Position numbers and translations under genes: made by a program
The notes under the pieces: model-generated
What the model saw: the letters and a program-made list of their open reading frames with translations, nothing else
Database searches by the model: none
Told to the model about the DNA's origin: nothing
Shown: positions 1-12,860 of the stretch, piece after piece
How positions within the stretch are numbered: position 1 is the stretch's first letter
Layout of the letters: the number at the start of each line of letters is the position of its first letter
Assembly (NCBI GenBank): GCA_963575745.1
Contig: CAUYUJ010014334.1
Coordinates: forward strand, 32,501-96,500
Reading direction: 5' to 3'
DNA from: Prorocentrum cordatum
Lineage: Eukaryota > Sar > Dinophyceae > Prorocentrales > Prorocentraceae
Length of the DNA stretch: 64,000 bases

Positions 1-221
1 GTGGCAAATCCCCCACCTCACCTGACCCAGACCTTGTCGAAACTGCGCCAAAGCTAACCTGACCCATTTACGCTAATGTGACCAACGGCTCGGCGACACC
101 AGTGTGTCACGCGCGCGCTGTAGCCAATGATGCGCCAGAATGGGGCGACACAGCAACATGCAATGCAAGCATGCAAACTGTATCACAAACCCCTCGTCGT
201 TTCCAAGAAAGATTCTGGCTG

Positions 222-1320
222 GCGTTGAAGCGACAGCAATTTTCGCAATCATGGATGTGGCCAGTGCTAAGGCGCGAGTAGCTTTCGTAATCGTGGGTGT
301 GGCCGGCGCTGAAGCGAGAGCAACATTGCAATCATGGATGTGGCTGGCGCTGAGGAGAGAGTCACTTTCGCAATCGTGGGCGTGGCTGGCGCTGAAGCGA
401 GAGCCAGATTCGCATTTATGGATGTGGCTGGCGCTGAGGCGAGAGTCACTTTCGCAATCGTGGGTGTGGCCGGCGCTGAAGCGATAGCAACATTCGCAAT
501 CATGGATGTGGCTTGCGCTGAGAGTCACTTTCGCAATCGTGGGTGTGGCCGGCGCTGAAGCTAGAGCAACGTTCGCAATCATGGATGTGGCTGGCGCTGA
601 GGCGAGAGCCAGATTCGCAATCATGGATGTGGCTGGCGCTGAGGCGAGAGTCACTTTCGCAATCGTTGGTGTGGCCGGCGCTGAAGCGATAGCAACATTC
701 GCAATCATGGATGTGGCTGGCGCTGAGGCGAGAGTCACTTTCGCAATCGTGGGTGTGGCCAGCGCTGAAGCGAGAGCAACGTTCGCAATCATTGATATGG
801 CTGGCGCTGAATCGACAGCAGTCATTGTTCATTGTCTATCAGATATGGATGGCTGGCTCGGCGACAGCGACATTGTTCATCAGACATGTGACCAACGCCA
901 CAGCAAGAACGACATGCTCAAATACAAGGTGCGGGTGGCGCCTAGGCAACAGCAGCATATTCCAGCAGACATGCGACAGGCGCCACAACGAGAACGACAT
1001 GCTCAATGAAGAATGTCGAGGGCGCCGAGGCAGCAATAACATGTTCAATCAGAAATGTGGCCTGCGCCAAGGCGAGAACGACATGCTGAATACAGGATGT
1101 CGCCGGCGCCCAGGCAACAGCCACATCATCAATCCAAGATCTGGCCAGCGCCAATGCGAGAACGACACAATGCAGGATGTAGCCGGCGCCTAGGCGACAG
1201 CAGCATTTTCAATCAGACATTTGGCTGGCGCCAAAACGAGAACGACGTTCTCAATGAAAAACGTCGCTGGCGCCTAGGCGGCAACAACATTTGAATCGAA
1301 GATGTGGCCCACGCACAAGC
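222..1320. repeat. 42-bp minisatellite array (~26 units)
   Basis: Tandem units of 42 bp with a core like GTGGCTGGCGCTGAGGCGAG. Units in 222-830 are well conserved and alternate between an ATGGATGTG and a GTGGGTGTG form. Units from 830 to 1,320 are diverged but keep the period and the GGCGCC core. Since 42 is a multiple of three, open frames run along both strands, for example 506-1,009 plus and 73-825 minus, with a 14-residue repeat such as FAIMDVAGAEARVT. I see no start context or conserved non-repeat flank, so I treat it as a minisatellite rather than a gene. Confidence 0.85.
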
Positions 1321-4300
1321 TAGAGCATCATTCCGAGACAAGCGCGTCGCCAAAATGTAGGGGGGTGTCACGCCCATTCCACGCGGGTCGGGCTCGGTGT
1401 CACCGAGGTCCGGGTCACGATAGGTGGGTAGTCCACGTTAGGGGGGTAGGGGGTTGTACTGATTCTGTTCCGTGCCAAGAACCCTGGACCAAGAACCAGG
1501 AACCAAGGAACCTGGCCGCCCGCCGAAATCGGGGAATGGCAAGAGCCGCGCGAGCTGCGGAATGGGAAGAGCAAGAGCTGGCATCAACCATACATAATGT
1601 TTCGGATGTTACCTCGCCGGTGCTAGTAACAAATGGAAGCATCCGTCATGTTGATGTGTATCGCCGAAGCACCACAAATGAGGTTCGCGACCCAAGCACA
1701 AGTAAAACGTGTTTGCTGCAATAACGTGTGATTTCAGCATTCGGTTCGGCACGTGTGCTCTGAAGCGCAAATGTGTGCTCTGTCCGCAGAACTTCAGGGG
1801 CAGAGTGGTGGAAGGTCCAGATTCACTCGCCCTACAGCACAGCACAGGAATTAGATAATACCCGACATTCAGAACCTCAACATGCTAACCTCGCAGGACC
1901 AGCTGCCACGCCGACATTCTTGCCTAGAAGCTCGTTTCACTAAAGTGTCGAAAGGGATCCCGGCATCCTGGCGATTAGAGCTGTGCTAGAATGTATGCCA
2001 GCCCATGCGTGCTCCCAATAAGCCAAGGCAAGATCTGATGCCTCTGTGTACAGACTGACTTTCCGGCGTGGTGGTCCCGATCTGCTGTCACCACCAGCGA
2101 TATCGTCGGTAAGCGCGAATCCTCTGCCTTCGTGCCCTTATTTCCTGACCTGATCTGCCCACGCGCAATCAAACAGGCAAAGCGCGCAACAAACTTAGGA
2201 TTACGGGTTCTGAGGCCGAAGGCGAAACGGGGGGGGCGTCCTGCACTTCCGTGAAGCACCAGCGAAAACACTTTAGATCATCGCGATGTCGCCAGAGTGC
2301 AGCGACGGACAATAACGCTCTGGACAGTATCGGCAAGCTTGTAGCAGAGTACATATTTTGTTCACCTCGCCTAGCGCAACAGAGCTGTGTATAAGAGCAA
2401 AGAGCTACGATCCCGAAGAAGCCTCTGGTGGGCCACAGACGCAGTTGCCAACAGCCACGGCCGTTCGCGAGACAAGGGCTCAATATCAGTCGAGCGCCCA
2501 CGTTTCCCAGCGCCAGAAGACAACGACAATTTGACAATAACGCTGTCTTCGGTAAACAAATTGGCTTATGGGGGGCTCGTGAGGCTGTCAATGCATCCGT
2601 TTGCAGTCGGGGCGGCTAGACGACAATGAGCCGACGAGTGGGTGTTCGGACTGGCAAGAGGGCGGCGAAAGACATGTTCTGTCGACCAGGCTCGCGGATT
2701 TTCGACTACATTACCTGGGCTCGTTTTCATGTACAATCGGAACTAGGCCAGAAGAACACCCCTCAAGAACACGAGACCCTCCGTCGGCCAAAACGCACAG
2801 AACATCCACGGGTACCCTCCTCAGGGTGCACAAGAACATCCAACCAACACGAAGAACATTAGGGTACCCTCCTCGAACCGACCTCGATCTTATACCTCCG
2901 TCCGACCATACCCCGGACTCTGCACGACGTAATTCACCACACAGGCCGCTCCGCGGCGCAGTCTGGCCACAGGCCTGGCTAGAATCCAGCCGCGGCGACG
3001 AGAAGCATGCTAGTGGCCCGGGACGACCAGAAACCGGAGCACCCTCGATCACCACCTCCTGAAGCTCGGTTCTCGCGGCTCCCTCGCCTCCTCCAGGGAG
3101 CAGCACACAGGAGGTATGGCGACCCCAATCACGGACTTTTTTGGTGGGGTCCTCGAATGGACCAAGACCGTTTAGCCAAATTTGGGGGAATACGGAGGGG
3201 AGGGGGGCGTCCATCCTCGAGAGGGGTGCGTCCAAACAGCCCCCCCGGGAGTGTATGTCTGGGCGGCCCATTTTTGGGGGGCGGAGCTCGCGGGGATCGA
3301 GCCCTCTGTAGAAGTCGCCTGCGACAGCCGGGGCCGGCGGCAGCGGCCCCAGGCAGCGGGGAGGGGGGCATGGCTCCCCGAGGCCACCCGAAGCGAGCTC
3401 CGCCAACCAGCGTCGGCGCGGGGCGCCGGGCGGGGCGAAAGGGGGGGGGGCCTGGAAAGGGGGCCTGGGGGGGGGGGCTTCTGGAGTGCCCACGGCGCCG
3501 GAGGACGACTGCATGGAGAGCGACAAAGCGAAGATAGGGGGGGGAGGGGGCAGCGGTTCGAAGCCTGGCCCTCTGCCGCTCGGACACATGTTGGCGAGCA
3601 CGGCCAGAGAACTGGGCCCCGGACCCCCTGTGGTGAGCAATGGTCTCCCCGTGCGCCGCGCTGCGTGACGGGCCGCCTCTGGCACCTGGCTTCATCCGCA
3701 CCCTGTGTGGAGCTCCCGAGGCTCCTCCTCCTCCTCCTCCTCCTCCTCCTCCTCCTCCTCCTCCTCCTCCTCCTCCTCCTCCTCCTGCGCGGAACCTTCT
3801 CAGAGATCCCGGAGGTCTCTGGACCTCCCCCGGGGTCCTGGGAGGCTTCCAGGGGCAAGCAGAAGCACCGGGAAGGGCTCAGATCCTCGAGCATCCTCGA
3901 GCCTCGGCTCTCGTCGTCCTCTTCACTGTCGCCGCTGGAAGCGACGTGGACCTGTAAGAAGCGCCTGTCCCTCTCAGAGGGCACTCGTCGACGTAGCGTC
4001 CATCTTCCACAAGGTCTCGTCGCCCCTCTGCGAAGAAATTCCAAAGAGAGCTCCACCCAGCCAGCGGCAATTTCTACCATCGGGCTCGGTCCGAGCTGCT
4101 TGGCACAAGATGCTCAGCGCTCCGTGCCGCGCTCCAGAACGGCCCATCGTGCGAGCTACGGCCTCAGGTCCCGTCGTAGACAAATCACAAAAAAAAACCC
4201 ACTCGGCCCCACCCCCGTCTAGAGTCTAGTCTAGAGGCCTCCCAGATGGGGTCCGAGCAGGTGGGGTCGGAGCATCGCGCCGCATCGCCGGTGCATCGCC

Positions 4301-4383
4301 GCTGCATCGGCGCTGCATCGGCGCTGCATCGGCGCGATCGGCGCCATCGGCGTGGAAAAAATTGGGCTCCACGTCGAGCCGCA
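1321..4383. other. No supported gene; one (CTC)n tract
   Basis: G+C-rich unique-looking DNA with only short frames whose compositions look like chance. The one clear structure is a perfect (CTC)n run of about 22 units at 3,719-3,786. G-rich runs occur around 3,440-3,550. Overlapping frames on both strands between 3,000 and 4,220 are Pro/Arg/Gly-rich shadows of each other and none looks like a real protein. Confidence 0.5.
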
Positions 4384-4562
4384 TACAGTCGGGGGCTTGA
4401 CCTAAGGAACCCGAAATAAGGAACGAGGCCCCTTTTTTCCATGAGTTAAACTTCGATGTCCGATCGAACACATAAGGAAATCTGAGGCAAGCTGCGAAAC
4501 ACTTAAGGAACGCGGAGCCCCTCCCCAACGAAAAGGGTTCCTTCTTCAGGGCCCCGACTGTA
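4384..4562 (+). mobile_element. MITE family A, copy 1 (TA-flanked, CAGTCGGGGC ends)
   Basis: Starts TA-CAGTCGGGGG and ends GCCCCGACTG-TA, so the termini are inverted repeats bordered by TA. The interior carries the family hallmarks CCTAAGGAAC, AAGTTAAACTTCGAT and AAAAGGGTTCCTTCTTCAG. The second 5-10 bp of each end (CCTAAGGAACC / GGGTTCCTTC) extend the inverted repeat imperfectly. TA duplication, CAGT start, ~180 bp and no coding capacity are typical of Tc1/mariner-type MITEs. The family assignment is an inference because no transposase is present. Confidence 0.8.
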
Positions 4563-6065
4563 TCCGATGCGTCGGCGATGCGGCGCGACCTTCGGGCCCC
4601 ACTGGCTCGGACCCCAGCTGGGAGGCCCGGGCCCTTCTGCTCGCAGCGCCGGGCGCCGCCGCGCGCCTCGAGGCCCGCAGACGGGGCGCGCCCCCCTCGC
4701 CCGCCGGTCAGCCAGCCGCCCCGCCTGGGCAGGCAGGAGGGCGTCGTCGCCGTCGCCGCCGTCGTCGTCGTCCTCCTCGTCGTCGACGTCGCCGTCCTCG
4801 ACATTGTCGCAGCCGCCGTCGTCGCCGTCGCCGTCCTCGACGGTGCCGCAGCCGTCGACCACGACTTGGATCGAGGATCGAGGATCTCTGATTCGAAGCG
4901 TTATCGGTGCTTCTGGTTTGCGTCCAGTCTCTGGAAGCCTCGTGGGCCCCCCAGGCGCACGTGGATACGTCTGGAGCCTGTGGAAGTCGTGGACACCAGG
5001 TGACCTCCGGCACAAGCCGAAAACCCGACCACTGCATGCGAACGTGTAGCTTGCAGCAACGCTTGGAACGCAGCCGCGCGGAAGACGGACCCAGCGGCCT
5101 TCGCTCAAAGATCGTGCGACGCAGGCAGAGAAGCTAGCACAGACTGTGGAGCTCGGCGCTGTGGGCGCGAACTCCTGGACCCAGTGGGATACCGAGGCGG
5201 TCCACCTTTTCTGTCGCAGTTTTTCTCTGGCAAGTCCGACATGCACGAGCGGCAAGCCGCATGTGCTCCACGAGCGTCGTTTCTGCGCCAAGGAACCGCG
5301 AAAACTAGGAGTCCAGCCGTTCCTTCGCGCCCGAGTGCTTCTCCGCAAGATGGGCAGCCTGTTGGCCTCCCCGCTGAATGTGCCCTTGTGCAAGCGGACG
5401 GGGGTACGGTGCGCTTCGGCCATATGAGACGCAACACCCAGCTTCACGCACAGCCCATGCTTGAAGCCAAGCGCGACTGCAGACTTATTCAAACGGTGCA
5501 CGTGCACATGTGGGCGTGCTGGCGGCTTGCTGGCAGGTTGCTCTTGCAGCTTGCCACGGCGAGAACAAAGCTGTGTGCCCGCCTGGGTGCTACATAAAGC
5601 CCTTGGCTGGCTTGGCCAGGGATTCCTTCCATGGTTTCCGTCATGGGGCCGCCGCGCAAGTTCGACGGGTTCGCCGCGTTACGGACGATGGCGGAGCAAA
5701 GCTGCCACATCACGGCCTACGCACCGCTTGCCGCGCCTGTGCCCCAAGCTCTGGCAACGGCTCTGCGTATGCATAGGACGAATAGGCGGCCCCAAGCTCA
5801 TTTATGTACCACTCCTGTTTCCGTTGGTTTCTAGTGTAGACGCGGTACGTTGGCTCACTGTGCCGACGACGCGGGAAATGGAGGCAGAACTACACCTCCT
5901 CCTACATCTCCTCCTCCTCCTCCTCCTCCTCCTCCTCCTCCTCCTCCTCCTCCTCACCCTCATCGCCATAGCCATGTTGGCTCGCTCCTGGACCTTTTTC
6001 CCTCGGCGTACCCCTATCCCGGGCGGGCGTGAGGGCCTTTGGGGGGGGGGCAGGGCTTTCGGCCT
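4563..6065. other. Degenerate (GTC/GCC)n, (CTC)n and a possible coding remnant
   Basis: 4,740-4,865 is an imperfect GTC/GCC microsatellite. 5,898-5,957 is a (CTC)n tract. Between them the minus strand (about 5,780 to 4,990) has overlapping frames that look more protein-like than chance: one contains CPSCGEAL followed by ACRSCM and EKNC, another reads KHGLCVKLGVASHMAEAHRT. They are in different frames and run into microsatellite and MITE sequence. I cannot identify a family and would not call a gene. Confidence 0.3.
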
Positions 6066-7272
6066 ATGGGTATGATTGCACGGGCGGGGTTGCTGGACGG
6101 CGATCCTGGAGGCTGGCAGCAGCGTCGGTCGCGGGCCGAGCGCACGGCCGCGCGGCGGCGGGCGCTGGAGGCTGCCGACAACGGCCTGGCTGCGGCCAGG
6201 GCCGAGAGCGACGCGGCGCAGCGTGAGCTGTGCGCGGTGCGGAAGTGCTTCGAGGCCGTCGTCGGCGACGCGGAGATAGCCGACCGCATCGCCGCCCTCG
6301 CGCCAGCCCTGAGCGCTCTGCTGCGGGGGGAGGCGCCTTCGGCCGAGGAGGTGCTACGGCGCATCGTGGCGCTTCATGCGGATGCCCCTGAGGGAGTGTC
6401 CATCGCTACAGCGCCATGCGAGGACTTGCGCCGCCTGCAGAAGAGCGACCGCCTGGAAGGCCGCCAGTTCGGGGAGGGGCGGTTTGGAGACGCGACGGAC
6501 TTGGACATCTCTGTGGAGATCTGCGTCGCTGAGCCTGCCACATTCGGAGCTGGAGGTCGTGGGAAGCGGGTCGCCGAGGGGCGTGTGCCGCCTTCCGATA
6601 CCATTCCGTTTTATAGGCTGTGCTGGTGTCCGCTGGCGCCGACATTCTTCGTTGGTGCTGGTGCCCATCACTGTCGGCGAGGCCTTTGCGAAGCAGATGA
6701 TTTCCTGGATGAGCTGGCGCCCGCTGCCTTCGAAGCCTGGAATGCCGTTTCCGCCCCGCCCGAGACGCTGTCCTCGGATGGTGGCGATGAGGTGGCTGCG
6801 GCCATCGACGCCTGGGATCCAGGTGCCGCTCCGCCCGAGACGCGGTCCTCGGACGGGGGCGAGGGAGGGGGCCATTGCCGAGGCCCTCGACGAGTCGTCC
6901 TGGAGTGCCACGGTTGAGGCCATCCGTGGCCAAGCTGCGGCAATCACGCTCCCAGACGGCTCTCGGGGGACATACGGGGATCCTCGCGGGATGCGCCACT
7001 CTGCGCTGTGCTGGTGCCCGCCGTGCCTTGATGATCATCTCGAGGGGGCAGAGCGGCGGCCGCCTAGCTGGATGCTGACGGCCACGGCGCCGCCGATGCG
7101 GCTGGGCACCCGCATTCTCAAGAACGTGCGAGGTCATTGCGCAACTGACAGACGGGAAGCCGACCGTCAACGGCAGCGCGATCGTCGGCTCGCGCCCTTC
7201 ATCGAGGAGAGCGACGACGTGTACGAAGGCTTCTACATCGGGAGCTCGCCCGCGAGGCCCTCAGCGAGGTGA
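6066..7272 (+). pseudogene. Probable protein-coding fragment of unknown function, one frameshift
   Basis: From the ATG at 6,066 an open frame runs to 6,917. Its first ~90 residues are Ala/Arg/Glu-rich and heptad-like (RRRALEAADNGLAAARAESD), suggesting a coiled coil, followed by EEVLRRIVALHADAPEGV. It ends in two imperfect copies of a segment containing APPETLSSDGG and APPETRSSDGG. At about 6,856-6,871, in a G-rich run, the protein-like reading moves to the neighbouring frame (EGAIAEALDESSWSATVEAI) and continues to the stop at 7,270-7,272. A one-base indel in the G run would rejoin the frames, so this is either a recently broken gene, a sequencing error or an exon boundary. No known domain is recognised; two CWCP motifs occur (LCWCPLAP, LCWCPPCL). 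No spliced leader lies upstream. It could equally be one exon of a larger gene. Confidence 0.4.
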
Positions 7273-7384
7273 ACTTGGTTCTCTCCTGAGGCGGCCTGCG
7301 GTCGGGACACTGCGTCCCTCGGCCTCCGCACTCCGCACTCCTGCTCACCCTCATCCATGCGTGACCCCTGATGATTTGTTCTCG

Positions 7385-7967
7385 TCTTCGTTGTTCCCTC
7401 CTCCTCCTCCTCCTTCTCCTCGTCCTCCGTCCATTTCCTCATTCGAACGTCCTGCCCCTTCTCTGCTCTGGTCCTCTTTCCTTCTCCTCCCCCTCCCCCT
7501 CCTCCTCATCCTCTTCCTCCACCTCCTCCTCCTCCTCCTCCTCCTCCTCCTCCTCCTCCTCCTCCTTGTCGTCGTCCCCCTCGTCGCCCCCGCCGCCCCG
7601 CCGTCCTCCTTCTCCCCCCCCTCCACGTCCTCCTCCATCGCAAGCGGTCTCCTGCGCCCGGGCCTCGTGATCATCCCCCCCTCTTCCTTGGGCGACGGCG
7701 TCTCTGATAGGGCACGGCGCCCCCGCGAGAACTCGGACCCGCCGCGCCCTCGAGGGCCAGACATCGGCCCACCCGTGCGAGGACGTGGGTCTGTGTCCTC
7801 AGCTGCCATCTTCGTCCCTCCTCCTGCCCAACCTTCTCCTCCTCCTCCTCCTTCCCCTCCTCTTCCTCCTCCTCCTCATCATAATCATCATTCTCCTCCA
7901 CCCCTTCCTCCGCCTCCTCCTCCTCCTGGTCTCTCCTCCTCCTCCTCCTCCTCCATCGCCATCCCTC
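7385..7967. repeat. (CTC)n microsatellite clusters
   Basis: Two imperfect pyrimidine-rich tracts of CTC units (7,385-7,565 and 7,815-7,960), separated by about 230 bp of G+C-rich sequence. Long Ser-, Pro-, Leu- or Glu-rich frames here on both strands are by-products of the repeat. Confidence 0.9.
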
Positions 7968-9155
7968 TTCCTTATACACAACTCCTCCCTGTTGCACCCC
8001 GAGGCCAGTCGGAAGGGCGAGCTGGGCGTTCGCCTCAGACTGCCTTACCCATTGGCTCTCTCGTTCAACGTGTGGCCCTTTGCCGTGGCGCCGCGCACAC
8101 TCGCCTTCAGACGCGGCAAGAGTTCAACGGAGCGAGGGCGGGGGCATTTCTCAAAGCGCGGCTCTCTCGCCGTAGCGCCGCCCGCGCTCGTCTCAAGACA
8201 CTGCAAACAGCTCGGCGGAGCGAGGGCGGGCCAGGTTCGAAATGTGGATCTCTCGCCCCAGCGCCGCACACAGTCGTTCCAAACCATTGGCAGAGATTCG
8301 CGGATTGAGGGCGGCTCCTTGTCAACATGTGGCTCTCGCACCAGCACCGCGCACATTCGTTTCAAAGCAGCGCCGCACACGGTCGTTCCAAACATCTGGC
8401 AGAGATTCGCGGATTGAGGGCGGCTCCTGTTCAAAATGTGGCTCTCGCACCAGCACCGCGCACAGTCGTTTCCAAGAGCTGCAGCTGTTGCACGGATTCC
8501 CGTGGCCAGCGTGCCCGAGGCTGCCTGGAGCGAACCAGGGCCGCCGGGCCGCAGCAGTTGCGCCGATGCGTGGTGTTGAAGTCCCAGGAGCGCGGCGTTC
8601 TAGCACGATTCGAGACCGCCAAGACGCAAGACTCAGTTTGACTCGTGACGGTGGGGTCCCGAGAATGGTGTTTTGGCACGCTGCTGGATCTTCAAGCAGT
8701 TGTCTCTCAATGGGGCACGTTCCTCAGTGGCAATGAACCCGTTTAGAGGCCCATGAGGAGGGAGCTCGGAGGGGGGTATGTTCCAACATCGTTGGTGGGT
8801 CTCTGGCTTACATGGGTCCTCTTCTTCCTCCTCCTCCTCCTCCTCCTCGTCCTCCTCTTCTCGTCCGTCTCCCCTCCCCCCTCGCAAGCCATTCCCCCCA
8901 CTCCCACGTTCGTCTTCCTATGCGCCCATGCATCATCTGTTTCCCTCATGCTCTTGTCCCTTCTCTTCCGCATGTCCTGATTCCCTACGTGTACACGTCG
9001 TTCATTTTTTATCGCCTTGTCGTGCTCATCTCAAATGGTGCTCGTTTTTGATGGTACCCGGCCCCCTCGTGGCCAGGAAGAGGCCCAGGACAGAAGAGTT
9101 AGAAATGAAAGGAGCTCGGCCCCCCAAAGAAATCAAGGAGCTCTCGAAGAATTAA
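7968..9155 (+). repeat. Composite dispersed repeat X, copy 1
   Basis: Homologous along its length to 18,218-20,105. In order it has a lead segment (CCTTATACACAACTCCT), several ~75-85-bp tandem units (8,075-8,490, each with GCGCCGCGCAC, TTCGCGGATTGAGGGCGG and AAATGTGGCTCTCGC), a unique segment with AACATCGTTG, a (CTC)n tract at 8,818-8,862, and a tail starting GTACACGTCGTTCATTT and containing GGCCCCCTCGTGGCCAG. The tail ends just before the palindrome array. No reading frame is conserved between copies. Confidence 0.7.
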
Positions 9156-9168
9156 AAACCGAACAATC

Positions 9169-9430
9169 TGTAAGAACGGTTTTTTGAAGGCAGATCTGCC
9201 TTCAAAAAACCGTTCTTACAGAGTAGACCAATTTTTTGAAGGCAAATCTGCCTTCAAAAAACCGTTCTTATTGAAGGCAGATCTGCCTTCAAAAAACCGT
9301 TCTTACAGAGTATACCAACTTTTTGAAGGCAGATCTGCCTTCAAAAAACCGTTCTTATTGAAGGCAGATCTGCCTTCAAAAAACCGTTCTTATTGAAGGC
9401 AGATCTGCCTTCAAAAAACCGTTCTTACAG
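9169..9430. repeat. Array of nested palindromes centred on AGATCT
   Basis: Six copies of a unit whose core is GAAGGCAGATCTGCCTTC followed by AAAAAACCGTTCTTA. The first copy, together with TGTAAGAACGGTTTTTT on its left, forms a perfect inverted repeat of about 52 bp. Copies are spaced about 35 bp or about 52 bp apart; the longer spacers read GAGTAGACCAA and GAGTATACCAAC. One copy has AAATCT in place of AGATCT. Four short frames arise because the 35-bp unit often stays open. No ORF is likely. Confidence 0.9.
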
Positions 9431-9630
9431 TGTACAGACCCCGACTCTGGTAAAACGTCACTCTCGCCTCGGCGCCGGCGCAAGCCCTCGCCCCGAAAGG
9501 GGGGGGGCGCCCCCGCCTCGGCGCGAAGCGCACAGTCCCTCCGCTCGCCGTGTTCGGTGGGCCCGCGCGCGGTGGGCGCCCGTGGCCTCCTCGCCCGAGC
9601 TCCGTGCGCACTCTTCGCTCGGAAGTTGGC

Positions 9631-9812
9631 TGCCGTCGGGGCGTGGACCTAAGGAACGATAACTAAGGAACGAGGCCCCTGTTGCCCACAAGTTAGAAAC
9701 TTCGATTTCCGGTGGGAAGCCACAGGAAAGCCGAAGGCAAGCTGCAGAACCATCAAGGAACACCGAGCCCCTCCCCAACGAAAAGGGTTCCTTACGCAGC
9801 GCCCCGACTGTA
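9631..9812 (+). mobile_element. MITE family A, copy 2
   Basis: Same interior landmarks as the copy at 4,384 (ACCTAAGGAAC, CACAAGTTAGAAACTTCGAT, AAAAGGGTTCCTT). The 5' end is mutated (TGCCGTCGGGGC instead of TACAGTCGGGGC) while the 3' end GCCCCGACTG-TA is intact. 182 bp. Confidence 0.75.
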
Positions 9813-10640
9813 CCTACCAGACCACCCCAACCCAACCCGAAGACCCGAATGTCGGGTTGGTCCATCTGTGTTTTCACAGGGTTCCCCGATCCTCCCCCCC
9901 CCACCGGAAATGGAGGGCAAATTGAGGCCTTCGGGTTGGGTGTGGGGTGCTTTTTGGTGGGTTGTGAGAAATGGCGTTCCTGCCCGGGCGTGGCGCGTGG
10001 CTTGGCCGGATCGGAGGAAACCAGCAGCAACGGCGGGGCCACGCGAGAGCGGGCCGAATGCCGACCTCGCCCAAGCGCCGCGCAGCTTGCGAGTGGAAGT
10101 GGCGGTGCCGTGGCAGCGCGGCACGTGTTTCGTCGTCGCCTCGCCCATCACAAGATTTGCTGCTCCCAGCCCTGCGCGGCCAGCAAATTTCTCCCTTCGC
10201 CAAGTCGGCCGCGCGAAAGCGCCTTCCGTTTGCGAGGGGGGAGCGCGCTGCAATCCCAGTGTCAAGTTCTGCAAGAACTGGGTCGTACGCTGCGGGCTGG
10301 AGGGTGGGACCCGGCGGGGCCCTCCGACTCGCCCGACCTGGTAAGCTTGACTCGTCCTCCTACTCATGCTCCCGATTCGCCGCGCCTCAGCGCACTTCCT
10401 GCCCTTTTTTCCCTTGTTCCTCCCTCTCCTCCTTGTCTCCCTGCTCCTGCCCCTCATGCAGCGCATCCTCTTCCGTGTCATCGTCGCCCTCCTACTGGCG
10501 GCGAGCGCAGGGGGCAAGCGAGAAGGAGAAGTCCTTCTCTGAAGGATTTCTCAGAAGCCCCCGCGCCTTCCGAGGAGAAGTCTTCTGTGTGCGGCTGGGT
10601 GGGCGATGCACCCGTGAGAAAACCAAACGTCTGCGCACGC
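9813..10640. other. G+C-rich DNA with weak coding-like stretches
   Basis: Plus-strand frame 9,849-10,360 includes segments such as CQVLQELGRTLRAGGWDPAG that look protein-like, but it lacks recognisable domains and runs on into (TC)n/(AC)n microsatellite. No gene call. Confidence 0.25.
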
Positions 10641-10644
10641 ATGC

Positions 10645-12019
<1,375 letters not shown>

Positions 12020-12272
12020 TCCCAAGTCAGGCTTGCCTGCGGAGTTCGGCTTGCCCCGGTGTAGACTGGCAGGCTTGCTTCTCAGGACCTGGGCCCTGGC
12101 ACCTGGAGCGAGCTGTGCACTAACATGCACCATGCCTGTACGTCCACATTTGTCCCCAGTCAGGCTTGCCAACGGAGTTTGGCTTGCCCAGCTTGTTTCT
12201 CAGGACCTGGGCCCTGGCTTCTTGAGCAAGCAACATACTACAAGATGCGACGTACCTGTACGACCACCCCTC
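12020..12272. repeat. Two-copy tandem duplication, ~130 bp
   Basis: Both copies contain AGTCAGGCTTGCC, GGAGTT(C/T)GGCTTGCCC, CTTGTTTCTCAGGACCTGGG-type sequence and a CTGTACG(T/A)CCAC end. Copy 1 spans about 12,023-12,152 and copy 2 about 12,158-12,272. Confidence 0.7.
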
Positions 12273-12289
12273 GAATAATAAGGAGGCTG

Positions 12290-12860
12290 TGGGGGGGACC
12301 AGCTGATGACAACTTCGATGGGACACCATCGGAACACCCTGCGGACAATAAAATGACACCAACGGGTCACCCCCGGAACACCATCGAAGCACCATCGGGA
12401 CAACATTATGGTCCATTCGTCTAATATTTGTCAATCGATGTCACTATCTATCTGCTCACTACCCATCAATCTCACTAAATATCTATCTATCCAGCTCGCG
12501 GAACAACCATCGGGGCACCATCGGGACACCATCGAGACATCATCAGGACCATATCGGGGCACCATCGAGACACCACCGGGAAGCCATCGGGGCGCCATCG
12601 AGACCCCATATCGGGACACCATCGGCACACAAAAGGGACACAATCGGAACACCATCGGGTGACACCATCGGGACACCATGTTAACACCAATCTGGACACC
12701 ATTGGGACACCATGTGGACACCATCGGATCACCATCGAGACACCATCGAGACACCCTCGGGGCACCCTCGGGACACCATCGGAACACCATCGGGTGACAC
12801 CATCGGGTGACACCATCGGGTGACACCATCGGGTGACACCATCGAGACACCATCGGAACA
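12290..12860. repeat. ACACCATCGGG minisatellite (11- and 13-bp units)
   Basis: Dozens of short units of the form ACACCATCGGG or CACCATCGGGTGA, with homogeneous 13-bp units at 12,790-12,845. A ~70-bp A+T-richer insert without the repeat (12,422-12,494, with CTATCTATC motifs) interrupts the array. Confidence 0.9.

Noticed and set aside
222-1009. Repeat protein gene
   Set aside because: The frame is open because the unit is 42 bp; both strands are open and there is no non-repeat coding flank.
7361-8050. Poly-Leu frames as membrane proteins
   Set aside because: Hydrophobic runs come only from (CTC)n/(TCC)n in one frame; no flanking protein-like sequence supports them.
9184-9396. 70-residue ORF in the palindrome array
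   Set aside because: It is a translation of the 35- and 52-bp palindromic units with no independent support.
12410-12500. Telomeric or centromeric repeat in the A+T-rich insert
   Set aside because: No TTTAGGG-type repeat is present; the insert is a single short CTATCTATC-containing piece.
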